From Chloroflexota bacterium (GTDB lineage: Bacteria > Chloroflexota > Dehalococcoidia > SM23-28-2): a stretch of 20,213 nt of DNA. Made by a program: the position numbers and the translations under genes. Shown here piece by piece: positions 14,374 to 20,213 of this stretch (position 1 is its first letter; each line of letters opens with the position of its first letter). Location of the stretch: positions 1 to 20,213 of the forward strand of contig JAUYDU010000034.1 in NCBI GenBank assembly GCA_030691665.1. The letters are read 5' to 3'. The notes under the pieces are model-generated. The model saw only the letters and a list, made by a program, of their open reading frames with translations. It did not search any database and was not told the origin of the DNA.

Positions 14374-14953
14374 CATGGAGGCAAGGGCGAAGGAGATCGC
14401 TCAGATCATCGCCCCCAGGCCACTCAGTGTAGAGGTGTACAGCAACGACCCGCAGGAGATGCTGGAGCAGGCGCGCACCTTCGTGACTTGGGCCTCCAAC
14501 ATTGTGGTCAAGATACCTGTCCTGAACGAGCACGGGGTGCCTTGCTTGGGGGTGGTCAAAACCCTACAAGAAGAGGACATCAGGGTGAACATGACGGCCT
14601 GTATGTCCTTCGGACAAGTGGTCGGTGGTGCCAAGGCCGGTGCCACGTACATCAGCATCTTTGGCGGGCGCGTGTCCGACGAAGGGCACGACGCACCGCG
14701 CCTCGTTCGGGAGTCGGTGGAGTGGCTGAAGACGTGGGGCTACCGCAGTAAGATCATCGTGGGGAGCATCCGCGCGGCCGCCAATATCCAAGAGGCCGCG
14801 CTGGCTGGAGCCCACGTCATAACCGTGCCTCCCCAGTTTCTAGAGAAGTTCTTAGACCACCAGAACACTAGAGCCACCGTCCGCCAGTTCAACCTGGATG
14901 CACAGAAGACGCTTGCCAAGATGCAAGAGTTGCGCGTCGGGGCGAAACGGTGA
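14258..14953 (+). CDS. Transaldolase / fructose-6-phosphate aldolase family enzyme
   Basis: 231 residues, the length of the short TalC/Fsa-type family, from GTG at 14258 with a strong GAGGAGG. Seen: MELFLDTAS with Asp6; GVTTNPSIM (residues 24-32); the Schiff-base lysine in NIVVKIPV (Lys85); VNMTACMSFGQ; TYISIFGGRVSDEGHD; and SIRAAANIQEAALAGAHVIT, all in family order. These enzymes transfer a dihydroxyacetone unit or act as aldolases. Transaldolase can exchange sedoheptulose 7-phosphate with fructose 6-phosphate, and sedoheptulose 7-phosphate is the GmhA substrate. A dedicated precursor supply is therefore a sensible reason for its place at the end of the heptose operon, though that is inference. 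The next reading frame (a dehydratase start) begins two bases after its stop. Confidence 0.9.
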   Translation: MELFLDTASIQEIKRWLAFGVLDGVTTNPSIMLKDGGYDMEARAKEIAQIIAPRPLSVEVYSNDPQEMLEQARTFVTWASNIVVKIPVLNEHGVPCLGVVKTLQEEDIRVNMTACMSFGQVVGGAKAGATYISIFGGRVSDEGHDAPRLVRESVEWLKTWGYRSKIIVGSIRAAANIQEAALAGAHVITVPPQFLEKFLDHQNTRATVRQFNLDAQKTLAKMQELRVGAKR

Positions 14954-14954
14954 T

Positions 14955-15011
14955 ATGACGAAGAAGGCTCTCATTACCGGGATCACCGGACAAGACGGTT
15001 CTTACCTTGAG
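14955..15011 (+). pseudogene. 5' fragment of a GDP-mannose/GDP-heptose 4,6-dehydratase
   Basis: ATG at 14955 encodes MTKKALITGITGQDGSYLE. This is the conserved N-terminus and NAD(P)-binding glycine motif (GITGQDGSYL) of the GMD-type short-chain dehydrogenase family. After 19 codons the homology stops at an insertion-sequence-like terminus, and the frame closes at 15098. The rest of the gene, normally more than 300 codons, is absent. In a GDP-heptose operon the intact gene may have been a GDP-heptose 4,6-dehydratase (DmhA/WcbK-like) or a GDP-mannose dehydratase. The fragment is too short to choose. Confidence 0.85.
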
Positions 15012-15012
15012 A

Positions 15013-15035
15013 TGGACCCCCGAAAATTGGACAGG
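15013..15035. mobile_element. Candidate insertion-sequence terminal inverted repeat (solo end)
   Basis: TGGACCCCCGAAAATTGGAC followed by AGG begins exactly where the dehydratase homology ends. TG-starting termini with CCCCGAAAATTGGACA-like cores are, from memory, typical of IS3-family elements. No transposase and no matching opposite end were seen in the next kilobase, so this appears to be a solo end left after deletion. Confidence 0.5.
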
Positions 15036-15228
15036 TGGCTAACAGAGAGTCCCGCTCCTAGAATGTCGGAAACGCTTCAGGCGCCTCAAAGCCCCTGAAC
15101 TGTTGGAAGACGTATACCTTGGAGCCCGATGTGTCGATGGAGTCAGGGTCCAAACTACCCCAGAGGAGGGCGCCGCCTGATGCCATTTCCACACCTATTG
15201 ACGTGACCTCTTGGCGTGACCTCCGATT
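15036..15228. other. Unassigned junction DNA between two gene remnants
   Basis: About 190 bases between the insertion-sequence-like end and the methyltransferase remnant. Short open frames exist on both strands. The longest with an ATG is 42 codons on the minus strand (15186 to 15058), ending in FRGFEAPEAFPTF. None matches anything I recognise, and none has a clear ribosome site. It may be leftover insertion-sequence or displaced gene sequence. Confidence 0.45.
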
Positions 15229-15675
15229 TTGGCGAGCAGCAGAAACATCGAAAGTGTAATCATCTTCAGCTTGCGGGAGGGGTCATGGACCAAAAAGCCT
15301 CTTGGAAACTTCATAGAGCCTTGTAGCGACACGGCATTTGTGCGTCTCGGCAGGAAATTCCTCTCAAACCGGAATGAGAGATCATTCCAGACCCGAGAGT
15401 TAGAGGATCTTCTAACGTCAAACGGATTTATTGTGGTTGGAAAGAGACGTGAAGCGTATTTTGCCTCTGGGTTCGGCTACGTGTTCGGAGCCTATTTGTT
15501 GAGTCGGCAAAGACGGCCAGCCTGGCTGTATAGGCGATGCGTGGACGTCTTGGTTGCCTTGGATCGGGTTGTCTCCTTTGTCCCTCTGGTCAACCTGAAT
15601 AACCTGGGTATCCTTATGGTGGGGAAGGTCGTCGAGCTCCAAGGGCCCTCCAGCAGAGTTCGTGAAGCCTGGTGA
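15229..15675 (+). pseudogene. 3' remnant of a class I SAM-dependent methyltransferase-like gene
   Basis: The frame is open from just after a TGA at 15217 and encodes about 148 residues; TTG at 15229 is only a nominal start. Text such as KPLGNFIEP, RLGRKFLS, SFQTRELEDLLTSNGFIVVG, and the closing FVPLVNLNNLGILMVGKV resembles the C-terminal half of glycan-cluster methyltransferases. In those, a Thr-x-x-Glu-Leu segment precedes the last strands and the protein ends near VGK. The N-terminal Rossmann part with the SAM-binding glycine motif is missing. There is no ribosome binding site. Together with the beheaded dehydratase, this suggests a deletion joined two different genes. The family assignment is from pattern memory and is moderate. 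Confidence 0.5.
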
Positions 15676-15725
15676 GGAGGTAGGCATCGCCTACTGGAAT
15701 ACTGAGTTGCCCGCGATCTGGGCCA

Positions 15726-15753
15726 GCTAGAAGTCTAGCCATCGGCTTCTAGC
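15726..15753. other. Inverted repeat between convergent genes
   Basis: GCTAGAAG and CTTCTAGC form an eight-base perfect stem around a 12-base loop, between the methyltransferase remnant (plus) and the 63-residue gene (minus). The position suits a bidirectional terminator, but no T-run follows on either side, so function is doubtful. Confidence 0.35.
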
Positions 15754-15762
15754 GAATAGTTA

Positions 15763-15954
15763 CTATGGAACTCCCAGTTTGGCCACTATTTGGGCCAATC
15801 GCTGCTCCAGTCCTCTACTGGAACGCACCAGGCGTAACTGCCCACCGAGCTCGATGACATACTCCTCCCCATCAGGAAAGACTCTATCGCCTGATACCAC
15901 AATCGCCGGGTGCCTTTCTCGTGGTGTCTGCTCATAGAGTTCTACGAGGTTCAT
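15763..15954 (-). CDS. Small protein of unknown function (63 aa), coupled to the beta-rich gene
   Basis: ATG at 15954 overlaps the TGA of the upstream 245-residue gene by four bases (ATGA), which indicates translational coupling. The protein MNLVELYEQTPRERHPAIVV... is soluble and mixed in charge. Its middle (GEEYVIELGGQLRLV) looks like a small beta-hairpin, and its C-terminus (LEQRLAQIVAKLG) like a helix. No family recognised. With its partner it forms an isolated minus-strand pair inside the glycan region. Confidence 0.55.
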   Translation of the reverse strand: MNLVELYEQTPRERHPAIVVSGDRVFPDGEEYVIELGGQLRLVRSSRGLEQRLAQIVAKLGVP

Positions 15955-16688
15955 TGGAGCCTCCTCAGGTTGATCTGGATCTGGTGCAGGAAGTTGAGGT
16001 CAGTGCCTACTGTGCCCGCAATGGCAATTACATTGTTGTTGGACACGAAGGAAGGGAGGGTTAGCCGGGCGGCGGCGCCAGAGGTTGAAGCATAAGGATA
16101 GCGGGCATCGCCGGCTCTGGTAAGGGATATGAAGGGCGTTCCAGTACCAAAGCGATTGATAGTAGCGGACAGGGCGTAAAGGCCCTGATGGTTGATCTGC
16201 AAGACGGCAGCAGGAGCGTAGCTCGTAGTGTTGGTGCTCCCCACGCCTTGCCAAACCTGTGCCACGCTGACCACCGCATTTCCAGCATTCACCCACAGGA
16301 ACACCTCGATGGAGTTGGCCGAGCCAAGGTTGAACTGGCCACTGGTGAGGTCCACCGCCGCATACTGCGCGCCTGTGGCCGCCCAACTGCCGGTGAGTCG
16401 CTCGGCGCCGTTCACATGGACGGCGTAGTTGAGGGTCGTAGCCCCCGCGTTGAAGCTATCCATAGTGATCTGGAGCCGCAGGCAGAGGCGCAGCACCACC
16501 AGCCGGGCGTCGGGCACCCCCGGCACCGTGAGGCTGGCGGTATAGTCTGGCGTGCCGGGCTTGGCAGTGGCGGTGATGGTCTTGGTGGCCGCCTCCAGGT
16601 CGCCACTGTCCTGAGCATAAGGCTCGTATACCAGGGCTTCCAGCACTTCCTGGATCCCTATCTCCTCGCCTGCTCGTCTTAGGGCCAT
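15951..16688 (-). CDS. Beta-rich protein of unknown function, possibly phage-derived (245 aa)
   Basis: ATG at 16688 has a strong GGGAGG six bases upstream (16700-16695), so the gene is well supported. It has no signal peptide and no membrane helix. After a short acidic N-terminal helix (residues 1-30), the rest is rich in Thr, Ser, Ala, Gly and Asn, with alternating hydrophobic strands (for example YTASLTVPGVPDARLVVLRL, SIEVFLWVNAGNAVVSVAQV, NVIAIAGTVGTDLNFLHQIQ). This composition is typical of jelly-roll or tail-type structural proteins, hence the phage-like label, which is inference. The 63-residue gene follows with an ATGA overlap. Composition and strand differ from the flanking glycan genes, which fits an insertion. 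Confidence 0.65.
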   Translation of the reverse strand: MALRRAGEEIGIQEVLEALVYEPYAQDSGDLEAATKTITATAKPGTPDYTASLTVPGVPDARLVVLRLCLRLQITMDSFNAGATTLNYAVHVNGAERLTGSWAATGAQYAAVDLTSGQFNLGSANSIEVFLWVNAGNAVVSVAQVWQGVGSTNTTSYAPAAVLQINHQGLYALSATINRFGTGTPFISLTRAGDARYPYASTSGAAARLTLPSFVSNNNVIAIAGTVGTDLNFLHQIQINLRRLQ

Positions 16689-16843
16689 ATCTTGCCTCCC
16701 TCAGTCCACAATCTGGGCGAACATGTGTTCTGCTACCAGCAGTATGGTTGAAGTGCCCCGCTGCGTCAAGGTCCCAGTGCCACAGGAGGTTCAGGCACTT
16801 CTCAGCAATAGCAGGCCCGACCGCACAGGGGCATCCCTCCTGG

Positions 16844-16872
16844 TTGCGCTCCTTTGACCAGCCCCTTATAAT
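16844..16872 (+). promoter_or_regulatory. Candidate promoter for the GT4 operon
   Basis: TTGCGC (16844-16849), exactly 17 bases, then a perfect TATAAT (16867-16872). Transcription would start near 16879, about 73 bases before the GTG at 16952. The surrounding 263-base divergent gap (16689-16951) otherwise shows only short open fragments without clear starts. Confidence 0.5.
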
Positions 16873-16951
16873 CACTTGGGTGTCTACGGTGGTGCCATAT
16901 GAGTCTTGACTTCATCTTGGCCCCTTGGCAGCAAGAAGGAAAGGTACCGGA

Positions 16952-18163
16952 GTGAACATCGTCATTCTTTCCCGAGAATATCCCCCCGACACCCATTGGG
17001 GGGGCTGTGCCACGGTGAATTACAACCTGGCCTGTGCCCTTGCTGAACGCGGTCATAACGTGCAGGTCATCTGCCAGGCAGTAGGCAGGCCTCGCTCCTA
17101 CCCGGATCGGGGGGTTCTGGTGCACCGGGTTGGCACTAACCCAAGCCGCTACAGTGCTATCGCCCGCCTCAATTACTATTTCCATGCCTGGAGGAAGCTG
17201 AGAGAGCTGACTGGACAGGTACGGGTTGACGTGATTCAAACGGACTACTGGAGTGCTGAAGGCTTTTTCCCCTCAATCTTGAAAGAGGGGGCTCTGGTAG
17301 TGGCTGCCCAGAGTCTTCCTGAGGACGCGATTAAGACAGGAACTTATAGAGGCCTCACCCAACTCGTGCAGTTACAGTTGCTGGGCTTGCTAGCCGACCT
17401 CACCGCTCACCGAGCGGATAGCATCATTGTTAACTCTACAAATCACGCCAATCGGCTCGCAACAAAACATCTTGGCGCCGCCAAGGTTGAGTCCATCCCC
17501 CTTGCCATTGATACCGCACAATTCAGCTGCCCAACTGTTGATAGCCGACAACAGCTGGGTATAGCATCTCACCAGCCACTCATTCTATTCGTCGGTAGGC
17601 TAGAGCCTAAGAAAGGGGCCCACATCCTGTTTCAAGCTTTGGCAGAGGTTCTGGCTGGGTGTCCTGCAGCGCGCGTTCTGCTTGTGGGACGGGACACGCT
17701 CGCTGGACCTGGGGGCAGCTCCTTCAAACATTATCTCCTCTCGGAGGTTCTGCCGTCGGAATATGCTGGCCATGTTACATTTTTAGAGTCCGTTCCCTAC
17801 AATGAAATGGTGAATATCTATTCGGCCTGTGATGTCTTCGTATTGCCCTCCCTTGAAGAATCTTTTGGACTGGTCCTGTTAGAAGCCATGGCCTGCGGCA
17901 AGCCTGTGGTAGCTACAGCCACCGGAATCGCTCCGGAGTTGGGGCTTGACGGCTCCAACGGCGTTCTGGTGCCTATCAACAACGCAGGGGCCCTGGCTGA
18001 GGGCATTATCCATTGTCTCTCACTAACCCCAGGGCAGAAAGAGTCGGTGGCCCTTCAGAACCGGAAGAAGGTAGAACAGGAATTTTCCATAGCGGAGTGG
18101 GTGGAAAAGTGGGAGGGTGTCTACCGCCAAGTGGCGGATCGGCACAAAGAGGGGGTTAGGTAA
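16952..18163 (+). CDS. GT4-family glycosyltransferase
   Basis: 403 residues from GTG at 16952, chosen because AAGGAAAGG lies seven bases upstream and because the protein then starts directly at the first Rossmann strand (NIVILSREYPPDTHWGG). Seen: the N-terminal acceptor domain with GG in HWGGCATVNYNLA; the hinge and donor-domain start PLILFVGRLEPKKGAHIL; and the GT4 donor-site motif EESFGLVLLEAMACGKPVVA (about residues 302-321), which holds the E-x7-E pair. The family makes retaining (alpha) glycosidic bonds from NDP-sugars on the cytoplasmic side. The locus suggests exopolysaccharide or surface-glycan assembly; GDP-heptose is a possible donor. The TAA overlaps the next ATG by one base. A copy of this gene's 3' end recurs at 19117-19197. 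Confidence 0.92.
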   Translation: MNIVILSREYPPDTHWGGCATVNYNLACALAERGHNVQVICQAVGRPRSYPDRGVLVHRVGTNPSRYSAIARLNYYFHAWRKLRELTGQVRVDVIQTDYWSAEGFFPSILKEGALVVAAQSLPEDAIKTGTYRGLTQLVQLQLLGLLADLTAHRADSIIVNSTNHANRLATKHLGAAKVESIPLAIDTAQFSCPTVDSRQQLGIASHQPLILFVGRLEPKKGAHILFQALAEVLAGCPAARVLLVGRDTLAGPGGSSFKHYLLSEVLPSEYAGHVTFLESVPYNEMVNIYSACDVFVLPSLEESFGLVLLEAMACGKPVVATATGIAPELGLDGSNGVLVPINNAGALAEGIIHCLSLTPGQKESVALQNRKKVEQEFSIAEWVEKWEGVYRQVADRHKEGVR

Positions 18164-19107
18164 TGACAAGGACGGCGAAGTTGCTTGGGCTGCGCGGTAT
18201 CAATTGGCTTGGTGTCATCTGGCGAGTATATTTGCGGCTAGGTCAGCTAGGCAGAGCTACCGGGATAGCTAGACTTCGGCTGGGGGATTCTACCTTGGGG
18301 CAACGGCTCGACCATATGATACGCCGGCGAGTGTTTGTGCCTTTAAGCCCATCCTGTGTTGTCCTCAACGGTCTAACGATGCATGTTCTCTCTCATGACC
18401 TTAATACCCCAGATTTTGTCCTAAATTATGAGCCGGGCACTATGCGGGTATTCCTGGGGTCTATTGCTAGCGGCATGGGGGTCGTCGACATAGGAGCCAA
18501 TATGGGCTACTATACGCTGCTGGCCGCCAAGCAGGTTGGACAGTCGGGCATGGTTTACGCCTTTGAGCCTAAACCGCGCAATTTTGCTCTTCTCCTAAGA
18601 AACATTGAGGAGAACGGCTTCACGAATATTGAACCAGTTCAGCAGGCGGTCTCAAGTCGTAGCGGGCCTCTCCCGTTGTTAATCGGACAAGGGGGCTCTG
18701 GAACGCACAGCCTATTTAGCAATCGCGAGACGAGTGAACAAAGCATACCGGTGCAGGCGACTACACTGGATGATTTCTTTGAACAGAGGCTATGGCCACG
18801 CATTGATGTCATCATAATGGACATCCAAGGGGCGGAGATGGAAGCCCTGGAGGGGATGACTCGCTTGCTTCAGAAATTGGACTCTCTGACGCTGATCGTT
18901 GAGTTTGCTCCTTTCGCGCTTGAGGCTGCTAGTGTAACCCCTATGGCATTCCTGGAACGGTTGCAACAGCTTGGCTTCAATGTTGAGGTCATCCTCGACA
19001 GTGGGGAATGCGAGCCTCTTGATGCCTTTCACTTGCTCGCTACGTTGGGAGACGAGTATTACGTTAACCTGCTTTGTACGAGAGCTCCATCTGATCCGGT
19101 GCTGTAG
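18163..19107 (+). CDS. FkbM-family SAM-dependent methyltransferase
   Basis: 314 residues. ATG at 18163 overlaps the GT4 stop (TAATG), with a purine-rich GAGGGGG seven bases upstream. Seen: the SAM-binding motif VVDIGANMGYYTLLAA at about residues 107-122; VYAFEPKPRNFALL, with the acidic residue after strand 2; the FkbM hallmark IIMDIQGAEMEALEGM at about 218-233; and LIVEFAPF. The N-terminal 60 residues are basic and without known motifs. FkbM enzymes O-methylate sugars or other hydroxyls. In this operon it likely methylates the glycan made with the preceding glycosyltransferase. Confidence 0.92.
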   Translation: MTRTAKLLGLRGINWLGVIWRVYLRLGQLGRATGIARLRLGDSTLGQRLDHMIRRRVFVPLSPSCVVLNGLTMHVLSHDLNTPDFVLNYEPGTMRVFLGSIASGMGVVDIGANMGYYTLLAAKQVGQSGMVYAFEPKPRNFALLLRNIEENGFTNIEPVQQAVSSRSGPLPLLIGQGGSGTHSLFSNRETSEQSIPVQATTLDDFFEQRLWPRIDVIIMDIQGAEMEALEGMTRLLQKLDSLTLIVEFAPFALEAASVTPMAFLERLQQLGFNVEVILDSGECEPLDAFHLLATLGDEYYVNLLCTRAPSDPVL

Positions 19108-19116
19108 CGGACAACT

Positions 19117-19197
19117 ATGGCCACACTGGCGTGGGTGGAGAAGTGGGAGGCCGTCTGCCGCCAAGCGGTGGATCGGGGGGTTCGTGCCAGACAGTAA
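19117..19197 (+). pseudogene. Remnant of a second GT4 glycosyltransferase (C-terminal 26 codons)
   Basis: The frame MATLAWVEKWEAVCRQAVDR, then GVRARQ and stop, matches the C-terminus of the GT4 gene upstream (IAEWVEKWEGVYRQVADRHK, then EGVR and stop). Bases 19129-19176 align without gaps to 18095-18142 with 41 of 48 identical by hand count. It lies between the FkbM and class I methyltransferase genes, where only the tail of a glycosyltransferase survives. It most likely marks a duplicated or lost GT4 gene whose body was deleted. A bare ATG at 19117 has no ribosome site, so I treat it as non-functional. Confidence 0.8.
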
Positions 19198-19201
19198 GTG
19201 A

Positions 19202-19208
19202 GGAGGGG
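19202..19208 (+). promoter_or_regulatory. Ribosome binding site deciding a TTG start
   Basis: GGAGGGG lies six bases before TTG at 19215. It rejects the longer open frame that begins at 19131 inside the GT4 remnant. Confidence 0.7.
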
Positions 19209-19214
19209 ATAAGC

Positions 19215-19988
19215 TTGTTATCAGATGACCGGCATACCATTGAGAAGTACTTTGACCAGGAGGGTAGGGTAAGAGAGAGGCGCTTTTTGACCGACCCCAT
19301 CCTTGGCTACGAGCAGGAGGCGCGCCAGCGGAGCATCAATGCGCTCTTGGACGGCACCTACCGCCAAACCTTGGATGCCGGCTGTGGGAACGGACGGGAC
19401 ATCCCCATGCTGCTGGCCCGGAGTGAACGGGTGGTTGCGTGCGACCTTTCTGAGGTCATGATTCAAGGCGCCAGAGAAAAGGTTGACGAAATGCCGCCGG
19501 AGACTAGGGCCAGGGTGAAATTGGACCGGGCTAGCGTGACGGACTTGCCCTATGCCGACAAAACCTTTGATCTCATCGTATGCTCGGAGGTCTTGGAACA
19601 CGTTCCAAACTGGCTAGCAGCCCTGAAAGAATTCCAGCGAGTGCTCGAGCCAGGCGGATGGCTCATCGTCTCCACCCCAAATAAGCTGAGCATGTACGGC
19701 TTGACCCGCTACCCGGGCCGGTTTCTGTTCGGCTCCAAACATGCTTACGATAAGTGGAAGAGCTATTGGGAGCACCGTTCGGCTCTCAAGAATGCTGGTT
19801 TCCAACTGAGTGAGGCTAGAGGCGCGTGTTATCTCATCGGTGACCTAAGCTATTTTCGGCCCTTCAGGTGGTTCGTCACCCGGATGCTCCCCGCGTTTAA
19901 GTGGGCAGAGCATTTCCTTGGTCGAGTTCCTCCTTTCAAATTGCTTGGCTACATGGTCGTGCTAAAGGCACAAAAACCAAATGGCTAA
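19215..19988 (+). CDS. Class I SAM-dependent methyltransferase
   Basis: 257 residues from TTG at 19215 with a strong GGAGGGG; the longer frame from 19131 reads through the GT4 remnant and a Gly-rich stretch, so it is rejected. Seen: motif I LDAGCGNGRDIPML at about residues 52-65; VVACDLSEVMI with the SAM-ribose acidic residue; ASVTDLPYADKTFDLIVCSE with motif post-I to IV; EVLEHVPNW; and LEPGGWLIVSTPN, the usual end of the core. The C-terminal 80 residues are basic and aromatic and end LLGYMVVLKA, as in glycan-cluster methyltransferases. It probably methylates a sugar or lipid-linked intermediate; the exact substrate is unknown. A transposase gene on the opposite strand ends only 33 bases after its stop. 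Confidence 0.9.
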   Translation: MLSDDRHTIEKYFDQEGRVRERRFLTDPILGYEQEARQRSINALLDGTYRQTLDAGCGNGRDIPMLLARSERVVACDLSEVMIQGAREKVDEMPPETRARVKLDRASVTDLPYADKTFDLIVCSEVLEHVPNWLAALKEFQRVLEPGGWLIVSTPNKLSMYGLTRYPGRFLFGSKHAYDKWKSYWEHRSALKNAGFQLSEARGACYLIGDLSYFRPFRWFVTRMLPAFKWAEHFLGRVPPFKLLGYMVVLKAQKPNG

Positions 19989-20021
19989 TCTCCGCGGAGC
20001 ATAACGATACGTAAGAGACTG

Positions 20022-20213
20022 TCACGCAATAATAGGCTTGTTTTCACGCAGCCGTTGACGGGGCAGGAGGGAATAGTTCCACTCACCGTGGAAGGCATCC
20101 CTCTGCAGATAGAGAGTCTCGATCTCATCGTCGGACACGGTGCGCCCGGCTGGGTACGTGTTGGTATCCAGCCCAGTGCGGACTCGCAGCCCCGTCCGGG
20201 TCGTGGTCGACCC
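20022..20213 (-). mobile_element. ISAzo13-family transposase, C-terminal part, runs off the window
   Basis: The minus-strand frame is open from the right edge to TGA at 20022 (63 residues). Seen: TTTRTGLRVRTGLDTNTYPA, then GRTVSDDEIETLYLQRDAFHGEWNYSLLP in sequence order. The combination of Thr-Gly-Leu, LDTxTYPxG, VSD and FHGEWNY is the C-terminal signature of ISAzo13 (Rhodopirellula-type DDE) transposases. The catalytic core lies outside the window. The element's terminus must fall within 19989-20021, directly behind the methyltransferase stop. Confidence 0.87.

Noticed and set aside
15058..15186. 42-codon minus-strand frame in the junction
   Set aside because: Protein-like wording at its end, but no ribosome site and no recognised family. 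Kept only as part of the unassigned junction.
15726..15753. Inverted repeat as a strong intrinsic terminator
   Set aside because: No T-run on either side and a 12-base loop; listed only as an inverted repeat.
16456..16875. Minus-strand frame of 139 codons over the start of the beta-rich gene
   Set aside because: It overlaps a gene with a strong ribosome site in a different frame and has Pro-, Arg- and Gly-rich shadow composition after residue 70.

Overview
This is a gene-dense, GC-rich bacterial window that looks like an accessory locus for cell-surface glycans. Most genes have visible Shine-Dalgarno sites, and GTG and TTG starts are common. A DUF4012 protein, paired large polytopic membrane proteins and a GDP-heptose pathway would fit Chloroflexota or a similar monoderm-like lineage. 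That placement is an inference, because no marker gene is present. No tRNA, rRNA or CRISPR array was seen.

Layout. (1) Positions 1-2397, minus strand: four tightly coupled genes. They are a YdjM/DUF457-like membrane protein, two membrane proteins of unknown function, and a secreted helical protein ending in a 24-bp (8-residue) tandem repeat that runs off the left edge. (2) 2636-3238, plus: a DEDDh 3'-5' exonuclease. (3) 3235-8452, minus: two paralogous giant membrane proteins that resemble GT-C/YfhO-type enzymes, on either side of a NUDIX hydrolase. (4) 8498-11038, plus: a DUF4012 protein, divergent from the second paralog. (5) 11207-14953, plus: a heptose operon behind a near-consensus sigma70-type promoter with a direct repeat abutting its -35 box. 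Its genes are a nucleotidyltransferase (HddC), GHMP kinase (HddA), SIS isomerase (GmhA), HAD phosphatase (GmhB) and a transaldolase. (6) 14955-15675: a decayed junction holding the first 19 codons of a GDP-mannose/GDP-heptose 4,6-dehydratase, an insertion-sequence-like terminus, and the 3' part of a methyltransferase. (7) 15763-16688, minus: two coupled genes of unknown function, one beta-rich and perhaps phage-derived. (8) 16952-19988, plus: a GT4 glycosyltransferase, an FkbM methyltransferase and a class I methyltransferase, with a small remnant of a second GT4 gene between the last two. (9) 20022-20213, minus: the C-terminal end of an ISAzo13-type transposase, cut by the window edge.

How it fits together. 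The transaldolase could supply sedoheptulose 7-phosphate to GmhA. HddA, GmhB and HddC would then give GDP-D-glycero-alpha-D-manno-heptose. The truncated dehydratase suggests an ancestral route to a 6-deoxy-heptose or other GDP-deoxysugar that has since been broken. The GT4 enzyme and the methyltransferases would assemble and decorate the glycan. The GT-C-like paralogs and the DUF4012 protein may act at the outer face of the membrane. The 3' half has been reshaped by insertion sequences and duplication, as three gene remnants show.
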